A stretch of DNA of 64,000 bases, taken from the NCBI GenBank assembly GCA_965220615.1, contig CBDCQL010000001.1, forward strand, positions 248,001 through 312,000. The letters run 5' to 3'. A program made the position numbers and the translations under genes. Numbering within the stretch: position 1 is the first letter of the stretch; each line of letters begins with the position of its first letter. The notes beneath the pieces were generated by a model, which was not told the origin of the DNA, ran no database searches, and saw only the letters and a list, made by a program, of their open reading frames with translations. The stretch comes from JAGWBD01 sp965220615. Its GTDB lineage: Bacteria; Chloroflexota; Anaerolineae; Aggregatilineales; Phototrophicaceae. Below, piece by piece: positions 25,219-33,333 of this stretch.

Positions 25219-27318
25219 TCAGGTGTCCTGCTTGTTGAAGGCCAGCACCGAATTGCCGGAGAGCACGTACATCAGGTTGCGGTTCTCGTCCACGGCGATG
25301 CCCGCCAGACTGGCGAAGAGCGTTTCGTCGAAGGTGCGGTAGCTGTTGATGAAGGTACCCGCCAGCGAGGTCTCGAAGATGGTGCGGCTTTCGCGATCGA
25401 CGATGTAGATGGCGGGGGCGACGGGGTCGGTGTTGAGGAACATCGCGTCAGCGTGGCGCATTTCCTGCCCGGGCGGGAAGCCGGCGTAGCCAAAGCGGAT
25501 TTCCTCACCGGCGCGGAAGAGGGCGATGACACCGTCCGAGAAGAGCACGTAAACGCGACCGGAATCGTCGATGGCGAAGTCGACGGCCTGCGCCAGCAGG
25601 GGCCGGTTGGCGCCGGCGAAGTAGCCGATGGGTGCGCCGGCGAAAGCGCCGCTCAGCGGATCGTAGCGCCAGATCTGCTCGGCGCCGGGGTCGAGGATGT
25701 ATATGCGGCCGCGCCACGAGGTCACGCGTTTCGGCGTGCGCCATTGCTCGGTACCCAGCAGGCCCTGCACGCCGCGCGCGAGGAAGGTGGGCGAATACTC
25801 GACCAGCACGCCGGCCTCGTCGAGGGCCAGCAGCACGTTGTTCTGGCTGAGCCCGCTGCCGTCCTCGGACCAGGTGAGGCCGACCAGGGTATCGATGGTG
25901 AAGAGGTCCACCTGCGCGCCGCGGCGCATGGTGGCGATGGGCTGGCGCGAGCCGGGCACGATGCCGAGCCCGCTTTCATTGAGCGTGATGCGGTAGACCT
26001 GCTGGTTGGCAGAATCGAGCACGTAGAGATCGTCGCCGCGCAGCACGATGTCGGTCAGGATGGCGTTGGGGAAGGCCTCCACGACGAAGATCTCACGTCG
26101 TTCGATGTCATTGAGGCGGTCGACAATCGCCTGACCTTCGCGCCGCAGTTCAACCAGCGCGACGTCGATTTCCTCGGGGCGCATGGCGGTGCAGCGCTCG
26201 ACGGTGGTCTGGACGGCGGCCCAGCCGGAGAGCGTGCCACTTACGTCGGCGGAGGCGATGTTGCGCGCCAGACGGGCGCCCTGCCAGGCCTCCTCGACGC
26301 AACGCTCGTATTCGCTGCTGCCGGCGCCGCCCAGCCACATGACCAGCGCCAGTAGCACCACGGCGATCGGAATCAGGACGATGCTGCCGGTGTTGGCCAG
26401 GCGCGCCAGGCGACTGGACTCCGGGTCGCCTTCGCGGCCGGCGATGCGCTCGACCACGGTGCCGAGGCGGTCCATCCCGTCCGCCAGGCGCAGGGCGGCG
26501 CTGCCGGCGCTGCGGCGTACCTGCTCGCCAGCAATCCCGGCGGGCTGCTCCTCCGGCGCCTCCGGTCCCGCCGCCAGGGCCTCGCGCCGCGACGAGAGCG
26601 CCTCGCGCGCGGCAATGCCGGAGGGCGCGTCCGGCGGAACAAATTCGACGGCCATAAGGCTGAGGCTGTCGCGCGTCAGGCGGCGGAAGCCGAGGATCAC
26701 CTGGGCCAGGTCGTCGCCATCCAGCGCGTCCATGGAGCCATCGTCCTCGACGCGCAACAGATCTTCAAAATTGCTGTCGCCCATCACGAGCCGGGCGCCG
26801 CTACTCAGGGTGTAGTGCGTCATGCGGACGTCCGGCTCCGCCTGGGCGCCGAGCGGCAGACCAGGCGGCGAGAAGCCTCCTTCCGCCTCGGCCGGGAAGG
26901 GGCTGATGTGATCATCCACCTGCAGCAGGGCCGCCCCGCCGCCAACGCGGGCGAGGAAGACGTCGCTGCCGTGCAGCACGGCGCAGAGCATCCAGGCCTC
27001 GAAGCGGGTTTCGTGCTGCAGGTTGTGGCGATACAGGTTGTCGTTGAGGTTGTTCAGCAAGGTGCGCAGGCCGGCGGTCACGCTGCCGCTGCTCTCGAAA
27101 TAGTCTTCGGAGGCGACCTGCACCACGCGCTCGTAGAAGGCGGCCGGAGCGGGCCGGCCACCACCGGGCAGGACGAGACCGAAAAAGGTGTCCATTTCGC
27201 GGCCGCGCGCTGCGCGCTGCGGCGCCGATTCCACCAAGTAGCCGGGCGGGCCGGCGTTAATTACCCGTCCGCCCACGACATGCAGGTGCCCTGCCAGCGC
27301 CTCGAAATCGAAAGCCAT
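25219..27318 (-). CDS. PP2C-like membrane protein with C-terminal beta-propeller
   Basis: This 699-residue protein has an N-terminal cytoplasmic domain of about 230 residues arranged like a PP2C phosphatase. VFLARVGGGAALL sits where active enzymes have a GDS loop, and GARLVMGDSNFEDLL where they have SDGLxD. The metal-binding aspartates therefore look degraded. After an Ala/Glu-rich linker there is one membrane helix (near residues 340-360). An extracytoplasmic NHL-like propeller of repeated blades follows (for example DDLYVLDSANQQVYRI, GRIYILDPGAEQIWRYD). It may be a sensor or scaffold that links surface binding to phospho-signalling. The start at 27318 has a plausible promoter. Confidence 0.68.
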   Translation of the reverse strand: MAFDFEALAGHLHVVGGRVINAGPPGYLVESAPQRAARGREMDTFFGLVLPGGGRPAPAAFYERVVQVASEDYFESSGSVTAGLRTLLNNLNDNLYRHNLQHETRFEAWMLCAVLHGSDVFLARVGGGAALLQVDDHISPFPAEAEGGFSPPGLPLGAQAEPDVRMTHYTLSSGARLVMGDSNFEDLLRVEDDGSMDALDGDDLAQVILGFRRLTRDSLSLMAVEFVPPDAPSGIAAREALSSRREALAAGPEAPEEQPAGIAGEQVRRSAGSAALRLADGMDRLGTVVERIAGREGDPESSRLARLANTGSIVLIPIAVVLLALVMWLGGAGSSEYERCVEEAWQGARLARNIASADVSGTLSGWAAVQTTVERCTAMRPEEIDVALVELRREGQAIVDRLNDIERREIFVVEAFPNAILTDIVLRGDDLYVLDSANQQVYRITLNESGLGIVPGSRQPIATMRRGAQVDLFTIDTLVGLTWSEDGSGLSQNNVLLALDEAGVLVEYSPTFLARGVQGLLGTEQWRTPKRVTSWRGRIYILDPGAEQIWRYDPLSGAFAGAPIGYFAGANRPLLAQAVDFAIDDSGRVYVLFSDGVIALFRAGEEIRFGYAGFPPGQEMRHADAMFLNTDPVAPAIYIVDRESRTIFETSLAGTFINSYRTFDETLFASLAGIAVDENRNLMYVLSGNSVLAFNKQDT

Positions 27319-27347
27319 GGTCTGTCCCGCATTCACCAGACTCGTGC

Positions 27348-27375
27348 ATGGTACTGCATTTTGCGACGCATTCAA
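27348..27375 (-). promoter_or_regulatory. Possible promoter for the PP2C-like gene
   Basis: Minus-strand TTGAAT (27370-27375), 16-nt spacer, TACCAT (27348-27353), about 30 nt before the ATG. Confidence 0.35.
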
Positions 27376-27504
27376 AATCTGCGGGTACAGGTGGTTAAGG
27401 TCGATCCCTCTGCAAACATTAATTCCGCCTGAACAGGAGCGGCAGGGGGCGGCGAAGCGAGGTGACATGGTGTACACTGGCTGCAGAGGTCCGGGAAGAA
27501 GGAA

Positions 27505-28089
27505 ATGGCGATGGCGCTCATCCTGTTGTTGATCGGAATCGTCCTGATCGCGCGGCAACGGGTCGATTACGGGTCGCTCAGGACGGCAGGACGGCACGTG
27601 CGCGCGGCGGGAATCCTGTTAACCCTGCCCGCGCTGATGTCCCTGCTGTTGAACGGACTCTTTGTGCCGCTGGCCTTTGGCCGCAACGCCGACGCCATCT
27701 CCTTCGCCCAGGGCGTGATCGGTCTGCTTGAGTTTCTGGGCATGGTGCTGGTCGCCGTTCTCGCCTGGTTCCTGCTCGGCGACTCGCCGAATGCGCCGCG
27801 CCTGCCAGGCATATTGGGCGAGTTGCAGAATGAGGCGCGCGAACAGCGTGCGACGGGCCGGCCGGCCGCCCCTGCGAGAGCGGGCGGGCTCAACCTGCCC
27901 GGGCTGTCGATGCGTCCTGGCAACCGGCGCGAGACCTTCCCGAGCGTGATGTCGCTCAGCGAGGCGGCGCTTTACATGGAAGTCAGCGAGGACGACATCC
28001 TGCAATGGATCGAGGAAGGTCGTCTGACCGCCTCACGCGAGAACTACCATTATCGCATTGCGCGTTCGCAACTTGACGAACTGGAGTAG
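27505..28089 (+). CDS. Membrane protein with C-terminal excisionase-type HTH
   Basis: This 194-residue protein has three hydrophobic segments within its first 95 residues and a linker rich in Ala/Gly/Pro. The C-terminal domain of about 50 residues reads MSLSEAALYMEVSEDDILQWIEEGRLTASRENYHYRI. That pattern matches excisionase/MerR-type helix-turn-helix domains (Tn916-Xis-like), in which the second helix reads DNA. A membrane-tethered DNA-binding protein is unusual; alternatively the HTH serves protein binding. It is divergent to the PP2C-like gene and convergent on the FHA gene (9-nt gap). Confidence 0.65.
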   Translation: MAMALILLLIGIVLIARQRVDYGSLRTAGRHVRAAGILLTLPALMSLLLNGLFVPLAFGRNADAISFAQGVIGLLEFLGMVLVAVLAWFLLGDSPNAPRLPGILGELQNEAREQRATGRPAAPARAGGLNLPGLSMRPGNRRETFPSVMSLSEAALYMEVSEDDILQWIEEGRLTASRENYHYRIARSQLDELE

Positions 28090-28098
28090 CGATGCGCT

Positions 28099-28797
28099 TC
28101 AGCAGGTGAAGTAGAAGCCCAGGGCCTGCAGGACGTCTGACAGCAGGGGGATCCTGCCCCACAGACAGGCCTGGTCGATCAACACCACGCCAGCCAGGGT
28201 AAAACAGCAACAGAGCAGCAACAACACGATGCAGCCAATGCCTATCCAGCGCATGGTGTTGCGACCCGGCTCTTCCTCCTCTTCCGGCAGGTCGTAGGGG
28301 TCGTAGTCGTAGGCGGGCGCCGGTTCTTCCAACACCTCGCGCGCCACCACCTGACGGGCGGGCGCGGGCACTTCCGCCGCTTCGGGGGCGGCCGGCAGGG
28401 GCGCCGCTTCGGCCTCGGGCTGCTCACTGCTCGCCGGGCCGCGCGACCAGGGGCCGGTCGCCACGGCGATTCCTTCGGTGCCCGGTACGCGCTCGTAGGC
28501 CAGGGTGACCGTTTCGCCCATGCCGATCATGTCGCCATTGTGCAGGGAGCGCGCTCCGCTCAGGCGCTGGCCGTTGACGAAGGTGCCATTGGTGGACCCA
28601 AGGTCCTCCAGCACGTAGCCACCGCCGCGGCGGCGGCGCAGACGCAGGTGCTGCCGGCTGGCTTCGGCGTCGTTGATGACAATGTCGTTGCTGACGTCGC
28701 GTCCGACAGTGACCAGTTCGCCTTCAAGGTCCCAACTGTGGCTGGGTGTGGGGCCCCTGCGAACAACCAGACGGAAACGGTCGCTCCCCTGTTGCAT
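28099..28797 (-). CDS. FHA-domain protein with C-terminal membrane anchor
   Basis: This 232-residue protein starts with a forkhead-associated domain that binds phosphothreonine. Key blocks are VTVGRDVSNDIVI, ASRQHLRLR and LEDLGSTNGTFVNGQRL. An acidic, proline/alanine-rich linker follows, then a single membrane helix at about residues 185-208 with a CCC cluster. The FHA domain would be cytoplasmic. No Ser/Thr kinase is in the window, but the neighbouring PP2C-like protein hints at a local phospho-signalling module. The partner phosphoprotein is unknown. Confidence 0.88.
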   Translation of the reverse strand: MQQGSDRFRLVVRRGPTPSHSWDLEGELVTVGRDVSNDIVINDAEASRQHLRLRRRRGGGYVLEDLGSTNGTFVNGQRLSGARSLHNGDMIGMGETVTLAYERVPGTEGIAVATGPWSRGPASSEQPEAEAAPLPAAPEAAEVPAPARQVVAREVLEEPAPAYDYDPYDLPEEEEEPGRNTMRWIGIGCIVLLLLCCCFTLAGVVLIDQACLWGRIPLLSDVLQALGFYFTC

Positions 28798-28899
28798 GGC
28801 GCTGATCCCCTGTGCGTTGCTGCGATTGGCGGGATGGTACCACGCGCCTCATGCCATTGCTACAGACCCTTTGCGACCGGTCATGACGGGGCGCTGTGC

Positions 28900-28905
28900 T
28901 ATACT
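28900..28905 (+). promoter_or_regulatory. -10 box for the MutS-like gene
   Basis: TATACT preceded by TGTGC, 44 nt before the ATG at 28950. Short tandem GGGTCGGCA repeats lie in the leader. No clear -35 box. Confidence 0.4.
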
Positions 28906-28949
28906 GGCGCCGGCGGCAGGGTCGGCAGGGTCGGCAGGGAACAACGCGC

Positions 28950-30674
28950 ATGGCAGGCGACACGGGCAGGGAAGGCGCGGTGAGTCTGCTCTGGCCGCGG
29001 CGTGACGACCCGCCGGCGCCCGTCCCCGCCGGGCGCTGGCACACGGCAGACCTGAACCTGGACCCCCTGCTTTCGCTGCTGGTCATCGAACCCCGCTGGC
29101 GCCGCAGCACGCAGGATATTTTGCTGCAACCCCTGAAGGACCCGGCCCACATCAACTGGCGTCTCGACGTCATCGAGGACCTGCTGGATTGTCCGGCGCT
29201 GGCTGCCGGGCTGCAGTCTGCGCTCGCCATTCTGCAGACGCTGCAGGAATACATGGCTCGGCCGCAATGGAACCAGGACGAGTTGCAGAAGGTGACCTGG
29301 CGCCTCGGCGAACTGGAAAGCCTGGTCGACTGCGTGACATTGCTGAACGACGTGCTGGCCGAGGCCGGCCCGGCGCTACGCTCCGAAGCCTTGAGCGCCC
29401 TGCGTGAGCAGACGGCGGCCTTCGCCGCGGACCCGCTGTTTCAGGACCTGCAGGGGGAACTGCCCGACCTGCTGGAGCAGATTCGCAGCCTGCAGGCCAT
29501 CACCATCGGCATCAACCTTGACGGTCAGTTGCGCCCGGTCGAGGCCACCCTGCTTGACGTTCACCAGCAACCCTTTCGCGGGGACACGCTCTCCCTCTTT
29601 CGGCGACTTGGCGGCGCGCGTCCCGGTCCGAAAGGCATCGGCCCGCTGCACCGCGCCGAGGACGGCGAGGGCCGCGGCGCGCGCCTGAAAGAGGGCGACA
29701 GCCCCCTGTTGGAGCCGCTGTTTCGTGACCTTAACGACGTACTGAACGAGATTTGCCGGCCACTGGCCGCCGCCCTGCGCCGTTACACGCGCATGAGCGG
29801 GCGGGCCCTGCTGCTGTTGCAGCCGGAGATCGCCTTTTGCCTCGGCGCCCTGCGCCTGATCGGGCACCTGCGCGCCTGCGACCTGCCCCTGTGCCGGCCG
29901 CAACCGGCCCCGGCGGAGGAGCGTGTCTGCGCCCTGCGCGGCCTGATCAACCTCAACCTGGCGCTGCAACTGGCGCCGGCGGGTCAGGCGCGCGCGCTGG
30001 ACGGGGAGATCGTCGGCAACGACGCTGACTTCGGCGCCGCCGGTCGCATTTACATCCTGACCGGGCCCAACCGCGGCGGCAAGACCACCTGGACGCAGGC
30101 GCTGGGCCTGGCGCAGGTGCTCTTTCAGGCCGGCCTGTACCTGCCGGCCGAAGCGGCGCGCATGAGCCCCGTTGACGGGCTGTTCACGCACTTCGCCAGC
30201 GCCGAGAACCCGCAACTCGCCAGCGGACGCCTGGGCGAGGAGGCGCAACGCCTGGCGGCCATCTTTGGCCAGGCCACGCGTCACAGCCTGCTGCTCTTCA
30301 ACGAATCGCTGGCCAGCACCAGCGCCGGCGAAAGCTTCTGGCTGGCGCGCGACATTCTGCGCGCGCTGCGCCTGCTGGGCGCGCGGGCCCTTTTCGCCAC
30401 CCATTTGCACGAACTGGCGGCGGACGCAGAGAGCATCAACGCGGATACCGGGGGCGACAGCGAGGTGGTGAGCCTGGTGGCGCAGGTGCGCGAGGTCGAC
30501 GATGACGGCGCCATGGCGCAACGCACGTTTCGCATCGTGCCGGGCCCGCCCCTGGGCCACAGCCACGCGCGTGAAATCGCGGCGCATTATGGCATCAGCT
30601 TCGAGCAACTGCGCGCGCAGTTGCTGGCGCGCAACGGGTTGACCCCGGAGGCGGAGCGCGGAGAGGCCGGCTGA
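28950..30674 (+). CDS. MutS-family ATPase without mismatch-recognition domains
   Basis: This 574-residue protein has a helical lever/clamp-like middle and a C-terminal MutS domain V ATPase. The Walker A sequence is GPNRGGKTT at residues 372-380. The Walker B/MutS signature region reads LLLFNESLASTSAGES, and ATHLHEL is the His switch. The N-terminal mismatch-binding and connector domains of MutS are missing, and there is no Smr domain as in MutS2. Such stand-alone MutS-like proteins occur in several phyla with no settled role. It is followed 4 nt later by a glycosyltransferase gene. Confidence 0.82.
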   Translation: MAGDTGREGAVSLLWPRRDDPPAPVPAGRWHTADLNLDPLLSLLVIEPRWRRSTQDILLQPLKDPAHINWRLDVIEDLLDCPALAAGLQSALAILQTLQEYMARPQWNQDELQKVTWRLGELESLVDCVTLLNDVLAEAGPALRSEALSALREQTAAFAADPLFQDLQGELPDLLEQIRSLQAITIGINLDGQLRPVEATLLDVHQQPFRGDTLSLFRRLGGARPGPKGIGPLHRAEDGEGRGARLKEGDSPLLEPLFRDLNDVLNEICRPLAAALRRYTRMSGRALLLLQPEIAFCLGALRLIGHLRACDLPLCRPQPAPAEERVCALRGLINLNLALQLAPAGQARALDGEIVGNDADFGAAGRIYILTGPNRGGKTTWTQALGLAQVLFQAGLYLPAEAARMSPVDGLFTHFASAENPQLASGRLGEEAQRLAAIFGQATRHSLLLFNESLASTSAGESFWLARDILRALRLLGARALFATHLHELAADAESINADTGGDSEVVSLVAQVREVDDDGAMAQRTFRIVPGPPLGHSHAREIAAHYGISFEQLRAQLLARNGLTPEAERGEAG

Positions 30675-30678
30675 GCCG

Positions 30679-31803
30679 GTGGCCGGTTCGCTGCCGCAGG
30701 TCGGCTTTCTGACCGGCGATATCGGCCAGCGCCATGGCTGGGCGCGTTACAGCCATGACCTGTTGCTGGCGTTGCAGCGCGCCGGGCTGCCACTCATCGT
30801 GGTCAGCGCCCGCAACAGCCCGCCCCATGAAACCCTGGAACAGCGTCGTTTGTTGCCCGACGTCGTGCCGGCCGGGCGGCAGATTCTGGCGCGCAGCCTG
30901 CTGGCGAGCCCCACCGTGGCGCGGGCCCTGCGGAGTTGCGACCTGCTGCACAGCATGATCGAGCCCTGCGCCGTCAGCGGGCTGCGGGTCGCGGGGCGAC
31001 GCCCGCATCTGGTGACGGCGCACGGCAGTTACCTGCGCCTGCTGACTCAGCGCCGCTGGCCGGCCGGCGTGCTTTGGCGCCGGGCGCTGGCGCGGTCGCA
31101 ACTGGTCTGCGTCAGCCGCTACACGGCGCAGGTCGCGCGGGAGTTGCTGCCGGGCGCGCAGCCTCTGGTGATCCCCAACGGTATCGACGCCACGCGCTTC
31201 GACCGGCCCGTCACGCCGCAGCCCACGGAAGGCCCGACGGTGCTCTCCGTGGGCGCGCCCAAGGCGCGCAAGGGCACGCTGGAACTTGTGCGGGCCATGG
31301 CGCGGGTAATCGACAACCTGCCCCAGGTGCGTTGCGTCATCGTCGGCAACCTGGACGACGCGCCGGGTTACGTCGAGCGGCTGCGCGGCGAAATCCGCCG
31401 GCTCGGCCTGGAACGGCGGGTGAAGCTGACGGGCCAGGTGGACGAGACGACCCTGCTCGGCTGGTACGCGGCGGCGCAGGTCTTCGCCCTGCCTGCGCTG
31501 AATATCGGGCCGCGCTTCGAGGGATTCGGCCTGGCGCATCTGGAGGCCAGCGCGGCCGGGCTGCCCGTCATCGGCACCCGTGACTGCGGCAGCGAGGACG
31601 CCATCGTGGAGGGCGAGACCGGCCTGCTGTTGCCTCAACAGAATGTGGAAAAGGCGTTGGCGGAGGCCATCACGGGCCTTCTGCGCGACCCGCAGCGGGC
31701 GCAGCGCATGGGCGCGGCCGGACGCGCGCGGGCGCGGCAGCAGACATGGGAGCGGGTCGCCGAGGGCCTGATCGCGCACTACCGGCGGCTGGCGGCGCGA
31801 TGA
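30679..31803 (+). CDS. Glycosyltransferase family 4
   Basis: This 374-residue GT-B enzyme has an N-terminal acceptor domain with a GWARYS segment and a C-terminal Glycos_transf_1 domain. The latter has VLSVGAPKARKG, VIVGNLDDAPGY and the nucleotide-sugar site PRFEGFGLAHLEASAAGLPVIGT. The EGFG-x6-EA pattern holds the catalytic Glu pair of GT4. It starts at GTG four nt after the MutS-like gene and overlaps the flippase gene by ATGA, so the three genes are one operon. It probably adds a sugar to a lipid-linked glycan. Confidence 0.87.
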   Translation: MAGSLPQVGFLTGDIGQRHGWARYSHDLLLALQRAGLPLIVVSARNSPPHETLEQRRLLPDVVPAGRQILARSLLASPTVARALRSCDLLHSMIEPCAVSGLRVAGRRPHLVTAHGSYLRLLTQRRWPAGVLWRRALARSQLVCVSRYTAQVARELLPGAQPLVIPNGIDATRFDRPVTPQPTEGPTVLSVGAPKARKGTLELVRAMARVIDNLPQVRCVIVGNLDDAPGYVERLRGEIRRLGLERRVKLTGQVDETTLLGWYAAAQVFALPALNIGPRFEGFGLAHLEASAAGLPVIGTRDCGSEDAIVEGETGLLLPQQNVEKALAEAITGLLRDPQRAQRMGAAGRARARQQTWERVAEGLIAHYRRLAAR

Positions 31804-33227
31804 AGTCCCTGGCGACGGTGCTGAGCAAGTTTCTGCGACGCAAGTTTGTGCGCGACACGCTGACCCTGCAGCTGGGGCGCCTGGCGGTGGTGGGCCTCGG
31901 GATGATCGCCTGGGTCTTCGTGCCGGCGCGTCTGGGCCCGGTCAACTACGGGCTCTTCGCTCTCGCGCTGACCTTTCTCAACATCTGGCGCACGCTGAAC
32001 CTGAGCGGCATGGCGGTCAGCATCGACGCGCTCCTGCCGACGGCGGTGGCCCAGGGTGACCGGGAGGAAGTCCTCGATCTGCTGGCGATCGCCATCAAGG
32101 TCACCCTGGTCTGGGCACTGTTCAGCCTGGCGGTGCTGGCGGTCCTCGGGCCGGCACTGGCGGCGCTACTGTACCGCGACCCCGTCGCGCCGCTGCCGGG
32201 ATACGGGCTCGATTTCGCCCTCATGGCCGGCTACAGGACCGTGGGCAACAGCGCGGTCGGTTCGCTGGCGGCCTGGCTGGCGTTGATTCTGGTCTTCGAT
32301 CCACTCTACCTGCTGGCCCAGTCCTGTTTCCGCGCCCGCCGCGCCATGCGTCAGGCGGCCCTGCTGATGACCCTCAACCAGGTGGTACTGACCGCCCTGC
32401 AGGTGCTGGCCGCCCTGCTGTGGCCGACGGCCGCCGGCCAGGTGGCCGCGCGGGTGCTCTTCTCCGTCGTGGCGACGCTGCTGGGCCTGGCGCTATACCT
32501 GCGCCACCGGCACAACGACGAGGGATTGTGGCCGTCAGCGGGTGCCGTGCTGCGTCGCAGCGTCCGGGTTTCGCTACGCGGCTACTGGCGCTTCGGCCTG
32601 GCCAACGCCCTCGACAAGAATCTCTCCGGGTTGTTTCAGTTCCTGCCGGTGCAGCTGGTCGGCGTGCTGGCCGGTCAGGCCGCCGCCGGATACGTGCATC
32701 TGGGCCTGCGCCTGATCGACCGCAGCAGCATCCTTACCCAGGGGGTGCAGGACAATATGCAGGCGGTCGTCCCGCAAGCAGTGGGGCGCGGCAATTTCAT
32801 ACGGCTCTGGCACAATTTCCGGCGCGTTCTGCTGGCACTGCTGCTGGGCGGGGTGCTGGTCTACGCGGCCCTGTTACTGGTCGCTCCGCTGGTGATGGTG
32901 CCGCTGTTTGGCGAGAAGTGGCGTCCGGTGCTGCCGCTGATCCCGGCGCTGGCGGTCTTCGGCGTGGCGACCACGCTGGGCGGCATCTTCGGCCCGCTGT
33001 ATCGCGCACTGGACCTGGTGATGCGCATGGTCTGGATGCGCGTGTTGTTGTTGCTGCTCATTTTGCCGCCGGGCACCTGGCTGGTCAGGGAGACCGGCGC
33101 GAACGGCGGCGTCTGGATCATCAACGCCCTGTATCTGATCTCCATCGGCCTGACGGCCATGCTGACCACGCCGACGCTCTACCGCCACATCCGCGCGGAG
33201 CGGGAAGCCGCCGCCAGTCAGGCCTGA
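31800..33227 (+). CDS. Wzx-type polysaccharide flippase
   Basis: This 475-residue membrane protein has about 12-14 hydrophobic segments and begins with the typical LSKFLRRKFVRDTLTLQLGRL pre-helix. The layout matches the polysaccharide biosynthesis (MOP/Wzx) family, which flips undecaprenyl-linked glycans across the membrane. The ATG overlaps the stop of the upstream glycosyltransferase (ATGA). Pairing with GT4 supports export of a surface glycan. No polymerase (Wzy) is recognisable beside it. Confidence 0.85.
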   Translation: MKSLATVLSKFLRRKFVRDTLTLQLGRLAVVGLGMIAWVFVPARLGPVNYGLFALALTFLNIWRTLNLSGMAVSIDALLPTAVAQGDREEVLDLLAIAIKVTLVWALFSLAVLAVLGPALAALLYRDPVAPLPGYGLDFALMAGYRTVGNSAVGSLAAWLALILVFDPLYLLAQSCFRARRAMRQAALLMTLNQVVLTALQVLAALLWPTAAGQVAARVLFSVVATLLGLALYLRHRHNDEGLWPSAGAVLRRSVRVSLRGYWRFGLANALDKNLSGLFQFLPVQLVGVLAGQAAAGYVHLGLRLIDRSSILTQGVQDNMQAVVPQAVGRGNFIRLWHNFRRVLLALLLGGVLVYAALLLVAPLVMVPLFGEKWRPVLPLIPALAVFGVATTLGGIFGPLYRALDLVMRMVWMRVLLLLLILPPGTWLVRETGANGGVWIINALYLISIGLTAMLTTPTLYRHIRAEREAAASQA

Positions 33228-33264
33228 TGCCCTCCGCAACTCCAGGAAAGGTTGGGTAGCGCCC

Positions 33265-33333
33265 ATGAACATCCTCGTTGTCGGAGGCAGGCGCAACCCG
33301 GGGCATCTGCCGGCCCGAGCCCGTCGCCTGTGA
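33265..33333 (+). other. Possible gene remnant or leader peptide
   Basis: A 22-codon frame starts MNILVVGGRRNPGHL and stops at TGA overlapping the GTG start of the FAD oxidoreductase. MNILVVGG resembles the first strand and loop of a Rossmann protein, so this may be the truncated start of a lost gene. It could also be a translationally coupled leader. It has no well-placed ribosome binding site. Confidence 0.3.

Noticed and set aside
25219..27318. Active PP2C phosphatase annotation
   Set aside because: The metal-binding aspartate motifs are not recognisable, so only a PP2C-like fold is claimed.
28912..28940. Short tandem GGGTCGGCA repeats as a regulatory array
   Set aside because: Fewer than three copies, low complexity, and no partner sites nearby. 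Likely slippage in the leader.
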